Source: Planctomycetes bacterium GWF2_41_51 (lineage in GTDB: Bacteria; Planctomycetota; Phycisphaerae; Sedimentisphaerales; UBA12454). Taken from it: a stretch of DNA of 43,881 nt. Location: positions 1-43,881 of the forward strand of contig MHXZ01000079.1 of the NCBI GenBank assembly GCA_001825665.1, in the 5' to 3' direction. The notes beneath the pieces were generated by a model. The model was not told the DNA's origin. It ran no database searches and worked only from the letters and a program-made list of their open reading frames with translations. Positions 1 through 9,698 of this stretch are shown here, one piece after another (position 1 is the first letter of the stretch; the number at the start of each line of letters is the position of its first letter). A program made the translations under genes and the position numbers.

Positions 1-213
1 CGGATGTATTGGAAAAGGTTTGCCAATTTTGCCGCGTTCTACAAGTTTTTGCAGTTTGTGCCACTGCTTCCATGGCGGATTTTTTGTTTTTTCGCCGGTG
101 TCGATATCTATTCCGGGGCCGATCAAAGACCTGTAATAAAACAGCATTCCAATCAACAGGCAAATAAAAATACCGAGGATCATTGCGTACCCGCCGCGAC
201 TGCGTTCCATCAT
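1..213 (-). CDS. Small membrane-anchored protein, 3' end beyond window
   Basis: The gene is read leftward and runs off the left edge, so only 71 codons are visible. Two adjacent ATG codons (213-211 and 210-208) are preceded by a GAAAGGAC ribosome-binding site at 221-228, which supports this start. The protein begins with a short charged stretch, then one hydrophobic segment at about residues 9-24, then a polar domain rich in Lys, Trp and His. This is the layout of a single-pass inner-membrane protein with its N-terminus in the cytoplasm. It lies about 40 bp downstream of ribF on the same strand and may be co-transcribed with it. I do not recognise the family and assign no function. The open frame, ribosome-binding site and membrane segment are seen directly. 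Confidence 0.6.
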   Translation of the reverse strand, partial: MMERSRGGYAMILGIFICLLIGMLFYYRSLIGPGIDIDTGEKTKNPPWKQWHKLQKLVERGKIGKPFPIHP

Positions 214-253
214 TTTGCGAGTCCTTTCAATTTTATGCTCCTATGCAAATTAT

Positions 254-1228
254 TTATTCGTTTAATAAAATATTTTGCGCAACTCGACAGTCTTTTTCAA
301 TCTGCTCTTTAAGTTTTTGTTCAGATTCGAATCTCTGCTGCGTACGGATAAAATCAACGAAATCCATTGCGAGATATTTTCCATATAAATCGCCGATGTT
401 TTCATCAAAAAGATGAGCCTCTATAAGCATCGGATGATCCGAGACAAATGTTTTAGCCCTTCCAAGACTGAAAACTGCGGGCAATTTCTGATTCAGTGTA
501 ATCAATTTTTCAACCGAATCCGCCAAAGAAACAAAACCGGCGTAAACACCTTCTACAGGAATAATCTGTTCGTGCGGGTCGATATTCGCTGTGGGAAAGC
601 CCAATTCTGTACCTTTTCCGCGGCCTTTGACAACATTTCCCATGAGCCTGTATGGTCTGCCCAAAGCCGCCGCCGCTTCTGCAACATTGCCTTTATGCAG
701 CAAATGACGAATCATCGTACTTGAAATTCGCATTGAAACGTTGTCAATTTGCACGTTCTCCGGTTTTACAACAATGACATCGAAACCAAAAGTTTTACCA
801 ATCTGACTAAGGATATAAACATCACCGCTTCGGCCGTATCCAAAGCGAAAATCATCGCCTTCGATTACAGCTTTCGGCGATATTGACTTCATTAAAAAAT
901 TTTCGACAAATTCGTGCGGTGAAAGAGTCAGCATTTGATAGTTATCTTTCAAGACTATCAAATAATCGACACCGGCCGATTCGAGCAATGCCGAACGCAA
1001 TGACAAGGGTGTGAGAATTCGCGGCATCATTTCAGGATGAAGAATCGCGGTCGGATGAGGGTCAAAAGTCATTACAGCCACAGGGCAATTGCCAAGCTTT
1101 TCAGAAGTTTCCCTGGCAACACGGATTATTTCCTGATGTCCCCGATGAAAGCCATCGAAGTTACCAATCGTCAAACAGCAATGCCTGATACCATCATCAA
1201 TTTTATCGAGTTTATCAATAATTTGCAT
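254..1228 (-). CDS. ribF: Bifunctional riboflavin kinase / FAD synthetase
   Basis: This enzyme phosphorylates riboflavin to FMN and adenylates FMN to FAD in the cytoplasm. The 324-residue length is normal for bacterial RibF. The N-terminal nucleotidyltransferase domain carries the signature GNFDGFHRGHQ at residues 22-32, and the SSTMIR segment near residue 168 matches the family's second nucleotide-binding motif. The C-terminal riboflavin kinase domain has GTELGFPTAN near residue 212, containing the PTAN signature that binds ATP and magnesium. The start ATG at 1228 is the only one that keeps the complete first strand of the fold. It is divergent from the LeuA-like gene, with a 97 bp gap. Nothing looks truncated or altered. 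Confidence 0.95.
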   Translation of the reverse strand: MQIIDKLDKIDDGIRHCCLTIGNFDGFHRGHQEIIRVARETSEKLGNCPVAVMTFDPHPTAILHPEMMPRILTPLSLRSALLESAGVDYLIVLKDNYQMLTLSPHEFVENFLMKSISPKAVIEGDDFRFGYGRSGDVYILSQIGKTFGFDVIVVKPENVQIDNVSMRISSTMIRHLLHKGNVAEAAAALGRPYRLMGNVVKGRGKGTELGFPTANIDPHEQIIPVEGVYAGFVSLADSVEKLITLNQKLPAVFSLGRAKTFVSDHPMLIEAHLFDENIGDLYGKYLAMDFVDFIRTQQRFESEQKLKEQIEKDCRVAQNILLNE

Positions 1229-1325
1229 AATTAAGCCATTTTAAATACAAAAAGCCGTTTGGGCAAGAAGATATATTTTTGACTTTTTTGTCGCAACAAT
1301 TCCTCTTTTTTGTTAAATTACAGGT

Positions 1326-1907
1326 ATGACAATGAGAGCTAGCGACAATCCGCTTTTCGATGCAGCCAAGCCGCCCATACCGGAAATCATACACGCGCAG
1401 CTTGCGGCAAGGGGGAAAGAGCTTACGAATGAACAGTTTAAAGATTTATTCGATAGAATTGCCAATCTGTACGAAATGAAGATACTGATTTTTGCCGAAG
1501 AAATCGCGGCAATCGCTGACGAAATTCGTGTCCAGCCGAAAATCGGTTTTGACCTTGTTTCTCTCAAGACCACCATTGGCCCAAATATTCTGCCTGCCGC
1601 AACAGTCGTGCTCGAGACACCCGAAAAGGAGCATATCACCTCCCAAGCCGCCGGTTTCAGCTCAACTGATGCGATTTGCACCGCGATTTCAGAAGCAACA
1701 GGCATTCGTATTTTCCTGAAAGATCTTCAGTTTCATACCATCGTCAACGGTACAAATTCGCTGGGACAGGTAAATATTACCGCTGAATATCACAACCGTC
1801 AGGTTAGAACAACTTCCTGCTCGATCGATATACTCGAAGCAATCGCAAAAGCGTATCTGACCGCTATAAATATTGTAATGGACAGAGTCAACCAGCAATT
1901 GGATTAA
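1326..1907 (+). CDS. Stand-alone LeuA C-terminal regulatory-domain protein
   Basis: The 193-residue protein resembles only the C-terminal part of alpha-isopropylmalate synthase (LeuA). Residues about 25-70 look like the LeuA linker helices, and residues about 75-190 resemble the LeuA allosteric (dimerisation) domain. That region has the expected pattern: a GFSSTDAICTAI block where the family has GxGPVDA, a central V-N-G-turn, and a terminal SIDILEAIAKAYLTAIN block. The catalytic TIM barrel with its HxH metal site is absent. In the full-length family this domain binds leucine. A free copy could be an amino-acid sensor or a partner subunit; that is inference. The next gene, aroDE, begins 12 bp downstream on the same strand, so the two may be co-transcribed. 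The start has only a weak ribosome-binding site; the internal ATG two codons later is equally possible. Confidence 0.75.
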   Translation: MTMRASDNPLFDAAKPPIPEIIHAQLAARGKELTNEQFKDLFDRIANLYEMKILIFAEEIAAIADEIRVQPKIGFDLVSLKTTIGPNILPAATVVLETPEKEHITSQAAGFSSTDAICTAISEATGIRIFLKDLQFHTIVNGTNSLGQVNITAEYHNRQVRTTSCSIDILEAIAKAYLTAINIVMDRVNQQLD

Positions 1908-1919
1908 GGCCTTTAATAT

Positions 1920-3479
1920 ATGACATATCTGACAGTACCAATTTCAGGCAAAAACTTACAAAGCTGCAAAGAGCAGATTGGCTCGGCTGTAAGAGCAGGA
2001 GCAGAAATGCTTGAACTGCGGACAGACTACATTGAATCCCTCAATATTGATAAATTAAAGGAATTAATCGCCTATACAGAACAAACTTCGCTGCCTGTGA
2101 TTGTTACTTGCAGAGATTCTGCTCAGGGTGGACAAAATAATTTATCAGCAGACCTGCGAAAACAGATACTTATAGAGGCCGTCAAACTGGGCGCTGATTT
2201 AATCGATTGTGAATTCGCCAATTTTCTAAAAGATGATTTCGGCAATGATATAAAAAAAACATTAGCTGGAAATAAGAAAACAAGACTCATTCTTTCAGAA
2301 CATAATTTTAAAGAACCATTCGAAAATTTAGCTGAAATTTACGAGGAGATGTATTCTGTCTTTCCCGAGGCAATCGCCAAGACTGCATACCAGGCAAATC
2401 ATATAAATGATTGTTTCGCCGCCTTCGATATAATGCATGAATATGGAGGAAAAGCAATTGCGATATGTATGGGCCCTGCCGGAATCATCAGCAGGATAAT
2501 TACGAAAAAATTGGGAGCATTTCTGACCTTTGCAAGCACAGAAGCTAATACTCAAACTGCACCGGGACAATTAACAATCGAAAAAATGAAAAAGCTGTAT
2601 CGTTATGATACTATCAATAAAGAAACAGAAATTTTCGGTGTTATTGCTGACCCTGTCGGGCATTCGATTAGTCCACAGGTACATAATGCCTGCTTTGCGA
2701 CTGGAAATATGAACAAAGTATATCTTCCACTTTGGGTTGCAGGCGGGCAAATGGATTTTAATTCATTTCTCGATAACGTTACTACTCGAAAATGGCTCGA
2801 CTTCAAAGGATTTAGCGTAACGATTCCGCACAAGGTCAATGCTCTCGAATACGCGCAGAAAAAAGGAGAATACATTGAACCGGTGGCTATACAAATCGGC
2901 GCAGTCAATACTCTTGTTATCAGAGACAATGAAAGAATTACAGGATACAACACCGATTATGCAGGCGCTATGGATGCCTTGACACAGGTGATGGGAATAT
3001 CGAAAAAGCAGCTCAAAGGAAAATCTATAGCCGTTCTCGGTGCTGGCGGAGTCGCAAGAGCTATCGTCGCCGGACTTGCTGATGTTGGCGCGAAAATTAC
3101 TATTTACAATCGCACGATGGAAAAAGCTCGGGGACTTGCCGGAGAATTCAAATGCCATTTTGCACAAGCAGATGAAATTCAAGGCAGTGATGCGGAAATA
3201 ATCATAAATTGCACAAGCATAGGAATGTACCCAAAAACGGATGTAAGCCCGCTGCCAACCAAATGCCTTAATGCCTCACAGACTATTTTTGATACAGTTT
3301 ACAATCCTCTGGAAACTCTGCTTTTAAAACAGGCAAAACAAGCAGGAGCGAAAACTGTAAATGGCGCTGAGATGTTCATAAATCAGGCTGCCGAACAATT
3401 CAAAATGTTCACACAATGCGATTGTCCGATGGAAGTGATTCGCAAGGCCGTACTTAATGCACTGACATCAAAGATTTGA
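1920..3479 (+). CDS. aroDE: Fused 3-dehydroquinate dehydratase / shikimate dehydrogenase
   Basis: This bifunctional enzyme carries out two consecutive shikimate-pathway steps: 3-dehydroquinate to 3-dehydroshikimate, then NADPH-dependent reduction to shikimate. Residues 1-225 form a type I dehydroquinase: ELRTDY near residue 33, the catalytic His in SEHNF (about 128), the Schiff-base Lys in AKTAY (154) and the C-terminal APGQLTI. Residues about 238-515 form shikimate dehydrogenase: HSISPQVHN, SVTIPHK with the catalytic Lys at 305, NTDYAGA, the nucleotide-binding GAGGVARAI, NCTSIGMYP and NGAEMFINQAAEQF. This AroD-AroE order is known from plants, chlamydiae and planctomycetes. An AAGG sequence lies about 10 bp before the ATG. 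The gene ends 1 bp before the convergent copA stop codon. Confidence 0.95.
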   Translation: MTYLTVPISGKNLQSCKEQIGSAVRAGAEMLELRTDYIESLNIDKLKELIAYTEQTSLPVIVTCRDSAQGGQNNLSADLRKQILIEAVKLGADLIDCEFANFLKDDFGNDIKKTLAGNKKTRLILSEHNFKEPFENLAEIYEEMYSVFPEAIAKTAYQANHINDCFAAFDIMHEYGGKAIAICMGPAGIISRIITKKLGAFLTFASTEANTQTAPGQLTIEKMKKLYRYDTINKETEIFGVIADPVGHSISPQVHNACFATGNMNKVYLPLWVAGGQMDFNSFLDNVTTRKWLDFKGFSVTIPHKVNALEYAQKKGEYIEPVAIQIGAVNTLVIRDNERITGYNTDYAGAMDALTQVMGISKKQLKGKSIAVLGAGGVARAIVAGLADVGAKITIYNRTMEKARGLAGEFKCHFAQADEIQGSDAEIIINCTSIGMYPKTDVSPLPTKCLNASQTIFDTVYNPLETLLLKQAKQAGAKTVNGAEMFINQAAEQFKMFTQCDCPMEVIRKAVLNALTSKI

Positions 3480-3480
3480 C

Positions 3481-5817
3481 TTATAATTTAAATTTTCGCA
3501 ACCGAAGGGCATTGCCTGCGACCGATACCGAACTTAAACTCATCGCTGCCGCGGCTATAATAGGGCTTAACAGAATTCCAAAAAAGGGATAAAGCAAACC
3601 GGCAGCTATCGGTATCGAAACGGAGTTATAAAAGAACGCGAAGAAAATATTTTGCCGGATATTTTTCATTGTCGCCCTGCTTAGCAAAACAGCTTTGACA
3701 ATCCCCCTTAAATCGCCTTTAACAAGTGTAATTCCCGCGCTTTCCATAGCAACATCCGTTCCTGTTCCCATCGCAATGCCGACATTTGCCGCAGCCAGAG
3801 CAGGAGCATCGTTTATGCCGTCACCGGCCATCGCCACAATTTTTCTTTCTTTTTGAAGCTGCACAACTATTTCATTTTTATGCTGCGGCAGAACCTGCGC
3901 TTTAATTTTTTCTATACCGAGTTTTTTCGCAATCACTTCGGCAGTCGTGCGGTTATCTCCTGTGAGCATTACCAACTCAATGCCTTGCTTTTTAAGCTCT
4001 CTAACAGCTTCAAGAGTCGTTTCTTTAATCGGGTCGGCTATTCCCATCAATCCCTTTATTTTTCCATCAGCAGCAATCAGTACGATTGTTTGCGCTTCTA
4101 GCCGAAGTGAATCCGCCTGTTTCGAAATAGGTGAAATATCAACTCCGCTTTCTTCAATGAATTTCTGATTCCCCACTATAATTTTTTTACTTTCGAGTGT
4201 TCCTTGAACCCCTTTTCCCGTAATCGATTCAAAATCATCAGCATCTTTGAGCCGAATATTTTTGCTTTGAGCATAGTTTACTATCGCTGATGCAATCGGA
4301 TGTTCCGAATGACGTTCCAGGCTCGCAGCCATAGCAATTAATTGATTTTCATCAATATCATTGACTGTTTTAATGGAAACCACCTTTGGTTTTCCTTCCG
4401 TGAGCGTGCCTGTTTTGTCTATTACCAGAGTATCGATGCGTTCCAGATTTTGCAATGCTTCTGCGTTTTTAATCAAAACGCCCGCCTTAGCTCCCCTGCC
4501 GAGTCCGACCATTATCGACAGAGGCGTCGCAAGACCAAGTGCACACGGACAGGCAATAATCAGAACAGCAACAGCATTAACAAGAGCGTACGCAAAACGC
4601 GGAGCAGGGCCAAATATCGACCAGATAATAAACGTTATTACTGCAACTGCGAAAACCATTGGTACGAAATATGATGCCACAACATCGGCAACTTTCTGAA
4701 TTGGTGCCCTGCTGCGCTGCGCCTGCGATACCATTTTTACAATTTGCGCAAGCATTGTTTCAGAGCCAATGCGCTCAGCCTGCATCACAAGACCGCCTGT
4801 GCCGTTGATTGTACCGCCGACGACCTTGGAATCTTGCTTTTTCTCAGCCGGATTAGGTTCACCAGTAATCATCGATTCATCGACAAAACTTGAACCTTCA
4901 AGAATAATACCGTCAATCGGAATTTTCTCTCCCGGCCTTATGCGTAATCTATCGCCAACTTTTACATCTTCGATTGCAATATCTCTTTCTAAGCCATCCT
5001 CGAAAATCTTTCTGGCCGTTTTCGGAGCAAGGCCTAAAAGTTCCTTTATCGCACTGCTTGTTTTGCTTCTCGCCCGAAGTTCCATCACCTGCCCCATCAG
5101 CACTAAAGCGGTAATCACCGCGGCAGGTTCAAAATAAACATCTACTCCGCCGGCTGTATTGCGAAATGAAGCGGGAAAAATCTGAGGTGCAATCAATGCA
5201 ATCACACTGTAAATATAAGATGTCGAAACACCAATAGCTATGAGTGTAAACATATTCAAACTGCGATTTACAAAGGATTGCCAGCACCTGACATAAAAAG
5301 GCCAGCCGCACCAGAGAACCACCGGAGTCGCAAGCATCAATTCAAACCAATGCAGAGCGTGCATTGAAGCTATCGATTCAATAAACTTTGGAAAGATATG
5401 ATGCCCCATTGCGATAAACACTATCGGTGCAGTCAAAATAACGCTAATCCAGAATCGCCTCGTCATTGAAATCAGTTCCGGATTCGACTTTTCCTCCGCG
5501 GTTTCCTCTTCAGGCTCAAGCGCCATCCCGCACATCGGACAACTTCCCGGCCCTTTTTGGCGTACTTCGGGATGCATCGGGCAAGTATAGATTGCGTCTG
5601 TATCAGTTTCTTCAGAAGGTTTTGCAGCAGGTTTTTCTGAAAGAAATTTTTGGGGTTCGGCTTCGAACTTTTGTGCGCATTTATTGCTGCAGAAATAATA
5701 ATCTTTGTTTTTGTAAGTTTTTATTGCCGCTGCCTGCAACGGCTGCACAGTCATTCCGCAGACCGGGTCTATTGCCTTCTTTTCCTGGCTTCCTTTATTA
5801 GAAAGCTTTTTACTCAT
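3481..5817 (-). CDS. copA: Cu(I)-translocating P1B-type ATPase with YHS and heavy-metal-binding N-terminus
   Basis: This membrane ATPase exports monovalent copper (or silver). Visible features are the phosphorylation motif DKTGT (near residue 466), TGE in the actuator domain, [10 protein letters not shown] in the P domain and the ion-binding CPC in transmembrane helix 6 (ACPCALG, near 424). YN in helix 7 and MSLSS in helix 8 are the remaining copper-selective (P1B-1) ligands. The N-terminus lacks the usual ferredoxin-like HMA domain. Instead it has a YHS domain (DPVCGM ... CSNKCAQKF, about residues 16-57) and a CPMHPEV ... CPMCGM metal-binding finger. An in-frame GTG at 5856 could add 13 residues, but those codons form one arm and loop of a hairpin, so the ATG at 5817 is preferred. 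It lies downstream of the EF-G-like gene on the same strand. Confidence 0.92.
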   Translation of the reverse strand: MSKKLSNKGSQEKKAIDPVCGMTVQPLQAAAIKTYKNKDYYFCSNKCAQKFEAEPQKFLSEKPAAKPSEETDTDAIYTCPMHPEVRQKGPGSCPMCGMALEPEEETAEEKSNPELISMTRRFWISVILTAPIVFIAMGHHIFPKFIESIASMHALHWFELMLATPVVLWCGWPFYVRCWQSFVNRSLNMFTLIAIGVSTSYIYSVIALIAPQIFPASFRNTAGGVDVYFEPAAVITALVLMGQVMELRARSKTSSAIKELLGLAPKTARKIFEDGLERDIAIEDVKVGDRLRIRPGEKIPIDGIILEGSSFVDESMITGEPNPAEKKQDSKVVGGTINGTGGLVMQAERIGSETMLAQIVKMVSQAQRSRAPIQKVADVVASYFVPMVFAVAVITFIIWSIFGPAPRFAYALVNAVAVLIIACPCALGLATPLSIMVGLGRGAKAGVLIKNAEALQNLERIDTLVIDKTGTLTEGKPKVVSIKTVNDIDENQLIAMAASLERHSEHPIASAIVNYAQSKNIRLKDADDFESITGKGVQGTLESKKIIVGNQKFIEESGVDISPISKQADSLRLEAQTIVLIAADGKIKGLMGIADPIKETTLEAVRELKKQGIELVMLTGDNRTTAEVIAKKLGIEKIKAQVLPQHKNEIVVQLQKERKIVAMAGDGINDAPALAAANVGIAMGTGTDVAMESAGITLVKGDLRGIVKAVLLSRATMKNIRQNIFFAFFYNSVSIPIAAGLLYPFFGILLSPIIAAAAMSLSSVSVAGNALRLRKFKL

Positions 5818-5829
5818 TTTTATTTTAGA

Positions 5830-5856
5830 GTGGGGCTGCTTGTGAAGGCAGCCCAC
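5830..5856 (-). terminator. Hairpin between the EF-G-like gene and copA
   Basis: On the minus strand GTGGGCTGC (5856-5848), a CTTCACAA loop and GCAGCCCCAC (5839-5830) form a stem of nine pairs with one bulged C. It begins 6 bp after the stop codon of the EF-G-like gene and ends 12 bp before the chosen copA ATG. The following TCTAAAATAAAAA is AT-rich but not a clean U-tract, so it may be a partial terminator or an attenuator rather than a strong terminator. Confidence 0.45.
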
Positions 5857-5862
5857 GCAATT

Positions 5863-7899
5863 TTATTCTGCTTCAGCTTGTTTCTGTTTCGCGTATTGAG
5901 CAATAACCTGCTGCTGCACGTTTGGCGGAACAACTTCATAATGACTAAGAGTCATCGAATAGCTGCCCTGACCGCCGGTAACACTTTTTAGCTGGCTATC
6001 GTAACTTGCGACTTCAGACAACGGAACCTGAGCTTTTATAAGCATCATATTACCTGCAAGCATATCCTGACCTTGTACTCTGCCTCGACGGCTGGACAGA
6101 TCGCCTGCAATGCCGCCGACAAAATCGGCTGGGACTGTAATTTCAATGTTTACAATAGGCTCAAGCAGGCAAGGTTTAGCTTTTTGGATTGCATCAAGAA
6201 ATGCACCTTTACCTGCTGCGCGGAACGCAACTTCTTTCGAGTCTACCGGGTGGTGCTTACCATCTGTTATGGATACTTTCACATCTTTCATCGGAAAGCC
6301 GGCAACAGCGCCATTTTCCATGATTTCCTGAATACCTTTGAGAATCGGAGCTTCAAACTGGCCTGGAATTGAGCCGCCAAAAATATCCCATGAAAACTGG
6401 AGAGTCGGTTCCGAGCCGCGGGGAGCAGGTTCGACTTTAAGGAAAACTTCGCCGAACTGGCCTGCACCGCCTGTTTGTTTTTTATGACGATAATGGCCTT
6501 CCGCCTTTGCTGTAATTGTCTCACGATATGGAATTTTCGGTTTTTTGGTTGTAACAGAAAGTTTAAATCTTTTTTCCATTTTGGAAAGCATAACACGCAG
6601 ATGCAAATCGCCCATACCGCTTATAACAAGCTCGTGTGTCTGATGGTCACGACTGACTTTGAAGCAAACATCCTCTTCTGTCAGTTTTTCCATCGCGGTG
6701 CTTAATTTCTGTTCATCACCTTTTGATGTAGGTTCAAGAGCTAAACTAAACATTGGTGCAGGCACATGAGGCATTTCGAATTTGCCGGAAACTTTGCCGT
6801 CGTGAATAAGGTCACCTATCTGCAACTCCTCGAGTTTCGCAAGAGTTACGATATCACCAGCGATACCAGCAGGTATTTCACTGATTTCGGCACCCTGATT
6901 TTTCAGAACGTGGCCGGGGCGAATTGTTTTTTTATCGTGGTTTCTCAGCATTGCCGTATCACTCTTTAATGTGCCGCTGAAAATTCGCATTGTCGCATAC
7001 TTCATATTCGAACGAGGGTCAAGACCAACCCTGAAAACAAGTCCTGCCAATGGCCCTGCGGGGTCAGCATGAAGCTCGGTTACATTCTCACCATCAATTA
7101 ACTTTGCCGGTTTTACATGTGCCGGAGAAGGAGCATAAGTAGTTACTAAATCAAGAAATTCGGTTATGCCGATTTCTTTTCGTGCATTGGTGAAAAGAAC
7201 GGGAATTATTTTGCCCATAGCAAGCGCTTTAGCAAAAACTTCCGCTATTTGCTCCTGCGATACCTGTTCACCACCCAAATAAGATTCCATCAGTTTGTCG
7301 TCAGCTTCAATAGCACTTTCAACAAGCTCTATGTGAGCACTTTCAACATCAGAAAAAAGAACATCGCCGGAACTCTTCGTCAGGCAATCGACAACTGATG
7401 ATTTGTCTGCACTCGGCAGATTTGCACACCTGCACTGCGTACCAAAAGTCTGCTGAATAATCTTGAGCAGTTCTGGTATATCGGCCGTATCAGAATCAAG
7501 TTTATTGATGATTATCATTTTCGCTTTTCCAGCCTCTTCAGCAGCCTGGAAAAGTTTTCGCGTGTTGATTTCAATGCCGGTGGTCGCATTTATTACTATT
7601 ACACAAAAGTCAGCGGATGGTATTGAAGTTAATGCAGCGCCAATAAAATCTGGATACCCCGGCGTGTCCACAATGTTTATTTCTTTTCCATTGTACTTTG
7701 CGTGCATAATGGCAGAGTGAATCGAATTGCCGCGATCCTTCTCTTCATCATCATAATCACTAACAGTATTCTTCTCTTCAACTGTGCCTAACCTGTTTGT
7801 TTTGCCAGTCTTATGGAGAATCGCTTCGGCAATGCTCGTCTTACCAGAGCCGCCATGTCCAAGTAAAACAATATTACGAAAATCATCTGTTTGAGCCAC
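5863..7899 (-). CDS. Elongation factor G paralogue (EF-G-like translational GTPase)
   Basis: This is a 678-residue translational GTPase with all five EF-G domains. The P-loop reads GHGGSGKT (residues 14-21) rather than the GHxDAGKT of canonical EF-G. The G2 region is DYDDEEKDRGNSI, G3 is DTPGYPDF and G4 is NKLD. The GHGGSGKT variant is typical of the second EF-G group (FusA2/EF-G-2-like), so this is probably not the main translocase; canonical fusA normally sits beside the rpsL/rpsG/tuf cluster, which is absent here. The start is GTG, decided by a strong AAGGAGT ribosome-binding site at 7906-7912. Its cellular role (back-up translocation, recycling or stress) cannot be told from sequence. Confidence 0.9.
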   Translation of the reverse strand: MAQTDDFRNIVLLGHGGSGKTSIAEAILHKTGKTNRLGTVEEKNTVSDYDDEEKDRGNSIHSAIMHAKYNGKEINIVDTPGYPDFIGAALTSIPSADFCVIVINATTGIEINTRKLFQAAEEAGKAKMIIINKLDSDTADIPELLKIIQQTFGTQCRCANLPSADKSSVVDCLTKSSGDVLFSDVESAHIELVESAIEADDKLMESYLGGEQVSQEQIAEVFAKALAMGKIIPVLFTNARKEIGITEFLDLVTTYAPSPAHVKPAKLIDGENVTELHADPAGPLAGLVFRVGLDPRSNMKYATMRIFSGTLKSDTAMLRNHDKKTIRPGHVLKNQGAEISEIPAGIAGDIVTLAKLEELQIGDLIHDGKVSGKFEMPHVPAPMFSLALEPTSKGDEQKLSTAMEKLTEEDVCFKVSRDHQTHELVISGMGDLHLRVMLSKMEKRFKLSVTTKKPKIPYRETITAKAEGHYRHKKQTGGAGQFGEVFLKVEPAPRGSEPTLQFSWDIFGGSIPGQFEAPILKGIQEIMENGAVAGFPMKDVKVSITDGKHHPVDSKEVAFRAAGKGAFLDAIQKAKPCLLEPIVNIEITVPADFVGGIAGDLSSRRGRVQGQDMLAGNMMLIKAQVPLSEVASYDSQLKSVTGGQGSYSMTLSHYEVVPPNVQQQVIAQYAKQKQAEAE

Positions 7900-8031
7900 A
7901 ATAATACTCCTTATAAAGGCCTAAACCAATGATAATAGGAAATTATAAACCATTAGTCAATAGTCATTAATTGCTGGATTAAAAATTATCTCTAAATAGG
8001 CTTTTATGCATTCAGGACAATCAAATACTAC

Positions 8032-8077
8032 TTTGCATTATAAGATGAATAATCTTATACTCATTATCTAATGCAAA
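8032..8077. promoter_or_regulatory. Nested inverted repeats upstream of the acetylesterase gene
   Basis: An outer perfect 9-bp inverted repeat, TTTGCATTA (8032-8040) and TAATGCAAA (8069-8077), encloses a perfect 8-bp one, TATAAGAT (8039-8046) and ATCTTATA (8052-8059), with a 5-base loop. It sits about 90 bp before the start at 8166, in the 266-bp gap after the divergent EF-G-like gene. It could be a regulator binding site or a transcript hairpin. The symmetry is seen directly; the function is inferred. Confidence 0.45.
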
Positions 8078-8165
8078 TTAAAACCATTAAGGTGCTTGTT
8101 TTCATCGATAATCCTTTTATAATAAGTTATTAAATACTTTACCGATTTTTTTAAAAGGGTTACAA

Positions 8166-9689
8166 ATGAAAAGATTTTTATGCCTGGCAATTATTGCTTT
8201 TTCATCTTCAATTTCTATCGCTGCGATTACCCTTCCTTCGATTATCTCCGACAATATGGTTTTGCAGGCAGATTCAATTGCTCCGATTTGGGGCAATGCA
8301 GAACCAAACAGTAAAATTACAATTTGCCCTTCGTGGAATAAAGAAACCATCGTCACAGAATCAGACGACCAAGGCAAATGGACAGCAAAAATCAAAACCC
8401 CAAAAAAAGGTAAAAAATGCAAGCTGATAATATCCTGCGGCAAAGAAAGCAGAACTATAACTAATATTCTCATCGGTCAGGTTTGGCTTTGCAGCGGACA
8501 GTCCAACATGCAATGGACTGTTAAACAATCCACCAATGCAGATAAAGAATTATTGGAAGCAAAATTCCCTAATATCAGATTGTTCAGCGTAAAAAGAGCG
8601 GTGGCTGAAGAACCGCAGAATGATTGTTTTGGCCAGTGGGTCGAGTGTAACGCTGAAACAGCGGCTGAATTCAGTGCTGTCGGATATTACTTCGGGAAGA
8701 AACTTCATAAAAAACTGAGAACTCCTGTTGGCCTTATTAATTCCTCTTATGGAGGAACGCCTGCTCAATCATGGACAAGCAAGGATACTCTTATTAATGA
8801 TCCATCATTGAAACAGTACGTTATAACTGATGCCAACAATAAGGCCAATAAAGACGTTTATGAAAAGCAATACGCTCAAACTCTCAACGAATGGAAAAAA
8901 GAAGTAATGAAAACAGTCGCTGCCGGTAAACCTGCAAAAAGAAAACCGAAGCCCCCTCTTGAGTTGAGAGAAGAACAAAAATCCGCAAGTATATATAACG
9001 CAATGATTCATCCATTAATCCCATTTGCGATTAAAGGTGTTATATGGTATCAGGGCGAGTCAAACGCATCTAATGCCGATAACGCAATTCTTTATAGAAC
9101 ATTGTTCCCTGCGATGATTTCAAATTGGCGAAATGACTGGCAGCAGGGAGATTTTCCTTTTTACTATGTTCAGCTTGCAGCTTTCGGAAAGACTGATTTG
9201 ACAAAATCGAATTGGGCTTTATTAAGAGAGGCTCAAACAATGACATTATCTCTGCCAAACACAGGAATGGCTGTTGCTATGGACATCGGTGAGCCGAATA
9301 ATATCCATCCCAAAAACAAACAGGAAGTCGGCAAACGTCTTGCGATTTGGGCATTTGCCAAAGATTATGGTTATAAAAATATAATATATTCCGGCCCTAT
9401 ATACAAAAGTATGCAAATTGAAGACGATAAAATAAGAATTTTCTTCGACTATGCCAAGTCAGGCCTTAAAACGCCAAAACGCCAATCGCTGAAAGGTTTT
9501 GCAATAGCCGGTGAAAATGGAAAATTCGTTTGGGCAAACGCAACGATTGAAGACGGAACTGTTTTAGTATGGTCAGACCAAATTAAAAATCCAAAACATG
9601 TTCGCTATGGCTGGACAGATTATATAGAATGTAATTTATATAACAAAAAGAATTTGCCCGCATCTCCTTTCAGAACAGACAATTTTTAA
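8166..9689 (+). CDS. Secreted sialate O-acetylesterase-like SGNH esterase
   Basis: This is a secreted carbohydrate acetylesterase of the sialate O-acetylesterase (SASA/SGNH) family. A signal peptide covers residues 1-20 and ends in SIAA. The N-terminal beta domain has the family hallmark SDNMVLQ (28-34). The esterase nucleophile is Ser113 in GQSNM, block III is WYQGESN, and the catalytic His lies in the NIHPKNK segment near residue 380. In plant-polysaccharide loci such enzymes usually remove acetyl groups from hemicellulose or pectin rather than from sialic acid; no sialic-acid genes are nearby. The ribosome-binding site is AAAGGG just before the ATG. The CBM9-like gene follows 9 bp later, so the two form an operon. 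Confidence 0.88.
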   Translation: MKRFLCLAIIAFSSSISIAAITLPSIISDNMVLQADSIAPIWGNAEPNSKITICPSWNKETIVTESDDQGKWTAKIKTPKKGKKCKLIISCGKESRTITNILIGQVWLCSGQSNMQWTVKQSTNADKELLEAKFPNIRLFSVKRAVAEEPQNDCFGQWVECNAETAAEFSAVGYYFGKKLHKKLRTPVGLINSSYGGTPAQSWTSKDTLINDPSLKQYVITDANNKANKDVYEKQYAQTLNEWKKEVMKTVAAGKPAKRKPKPPLELREEQKSASIYNAMIHPLIPFAIKGVIWYQGESNASNADNAILYRTLFPAMISNWRNDWQQGDFPFYYVQLAAFGKTDLTKSNWALLREAQTMTLSLPNTGMAVAMDIGEPNNIHPKNKQEVGKRLAIWAFAKDYGYKNIIYSGPIYKSMQIEDDKIRIFFDYAKSGLKTPKRQSLKGFAIAGENGKFVWANATIEDGTVLVWSDQIKNPKHVRYGWTDYIECNLYNKKNLPASPFRTDNF

Positions 9690-9698
9690 GGAAACAGA

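Noticed and set aside
5818-5856. Upstream GTG start for copA
   Set aside because: The added 13 codons form a stable hairpin and no ribosome-binding site precedes the GTG.
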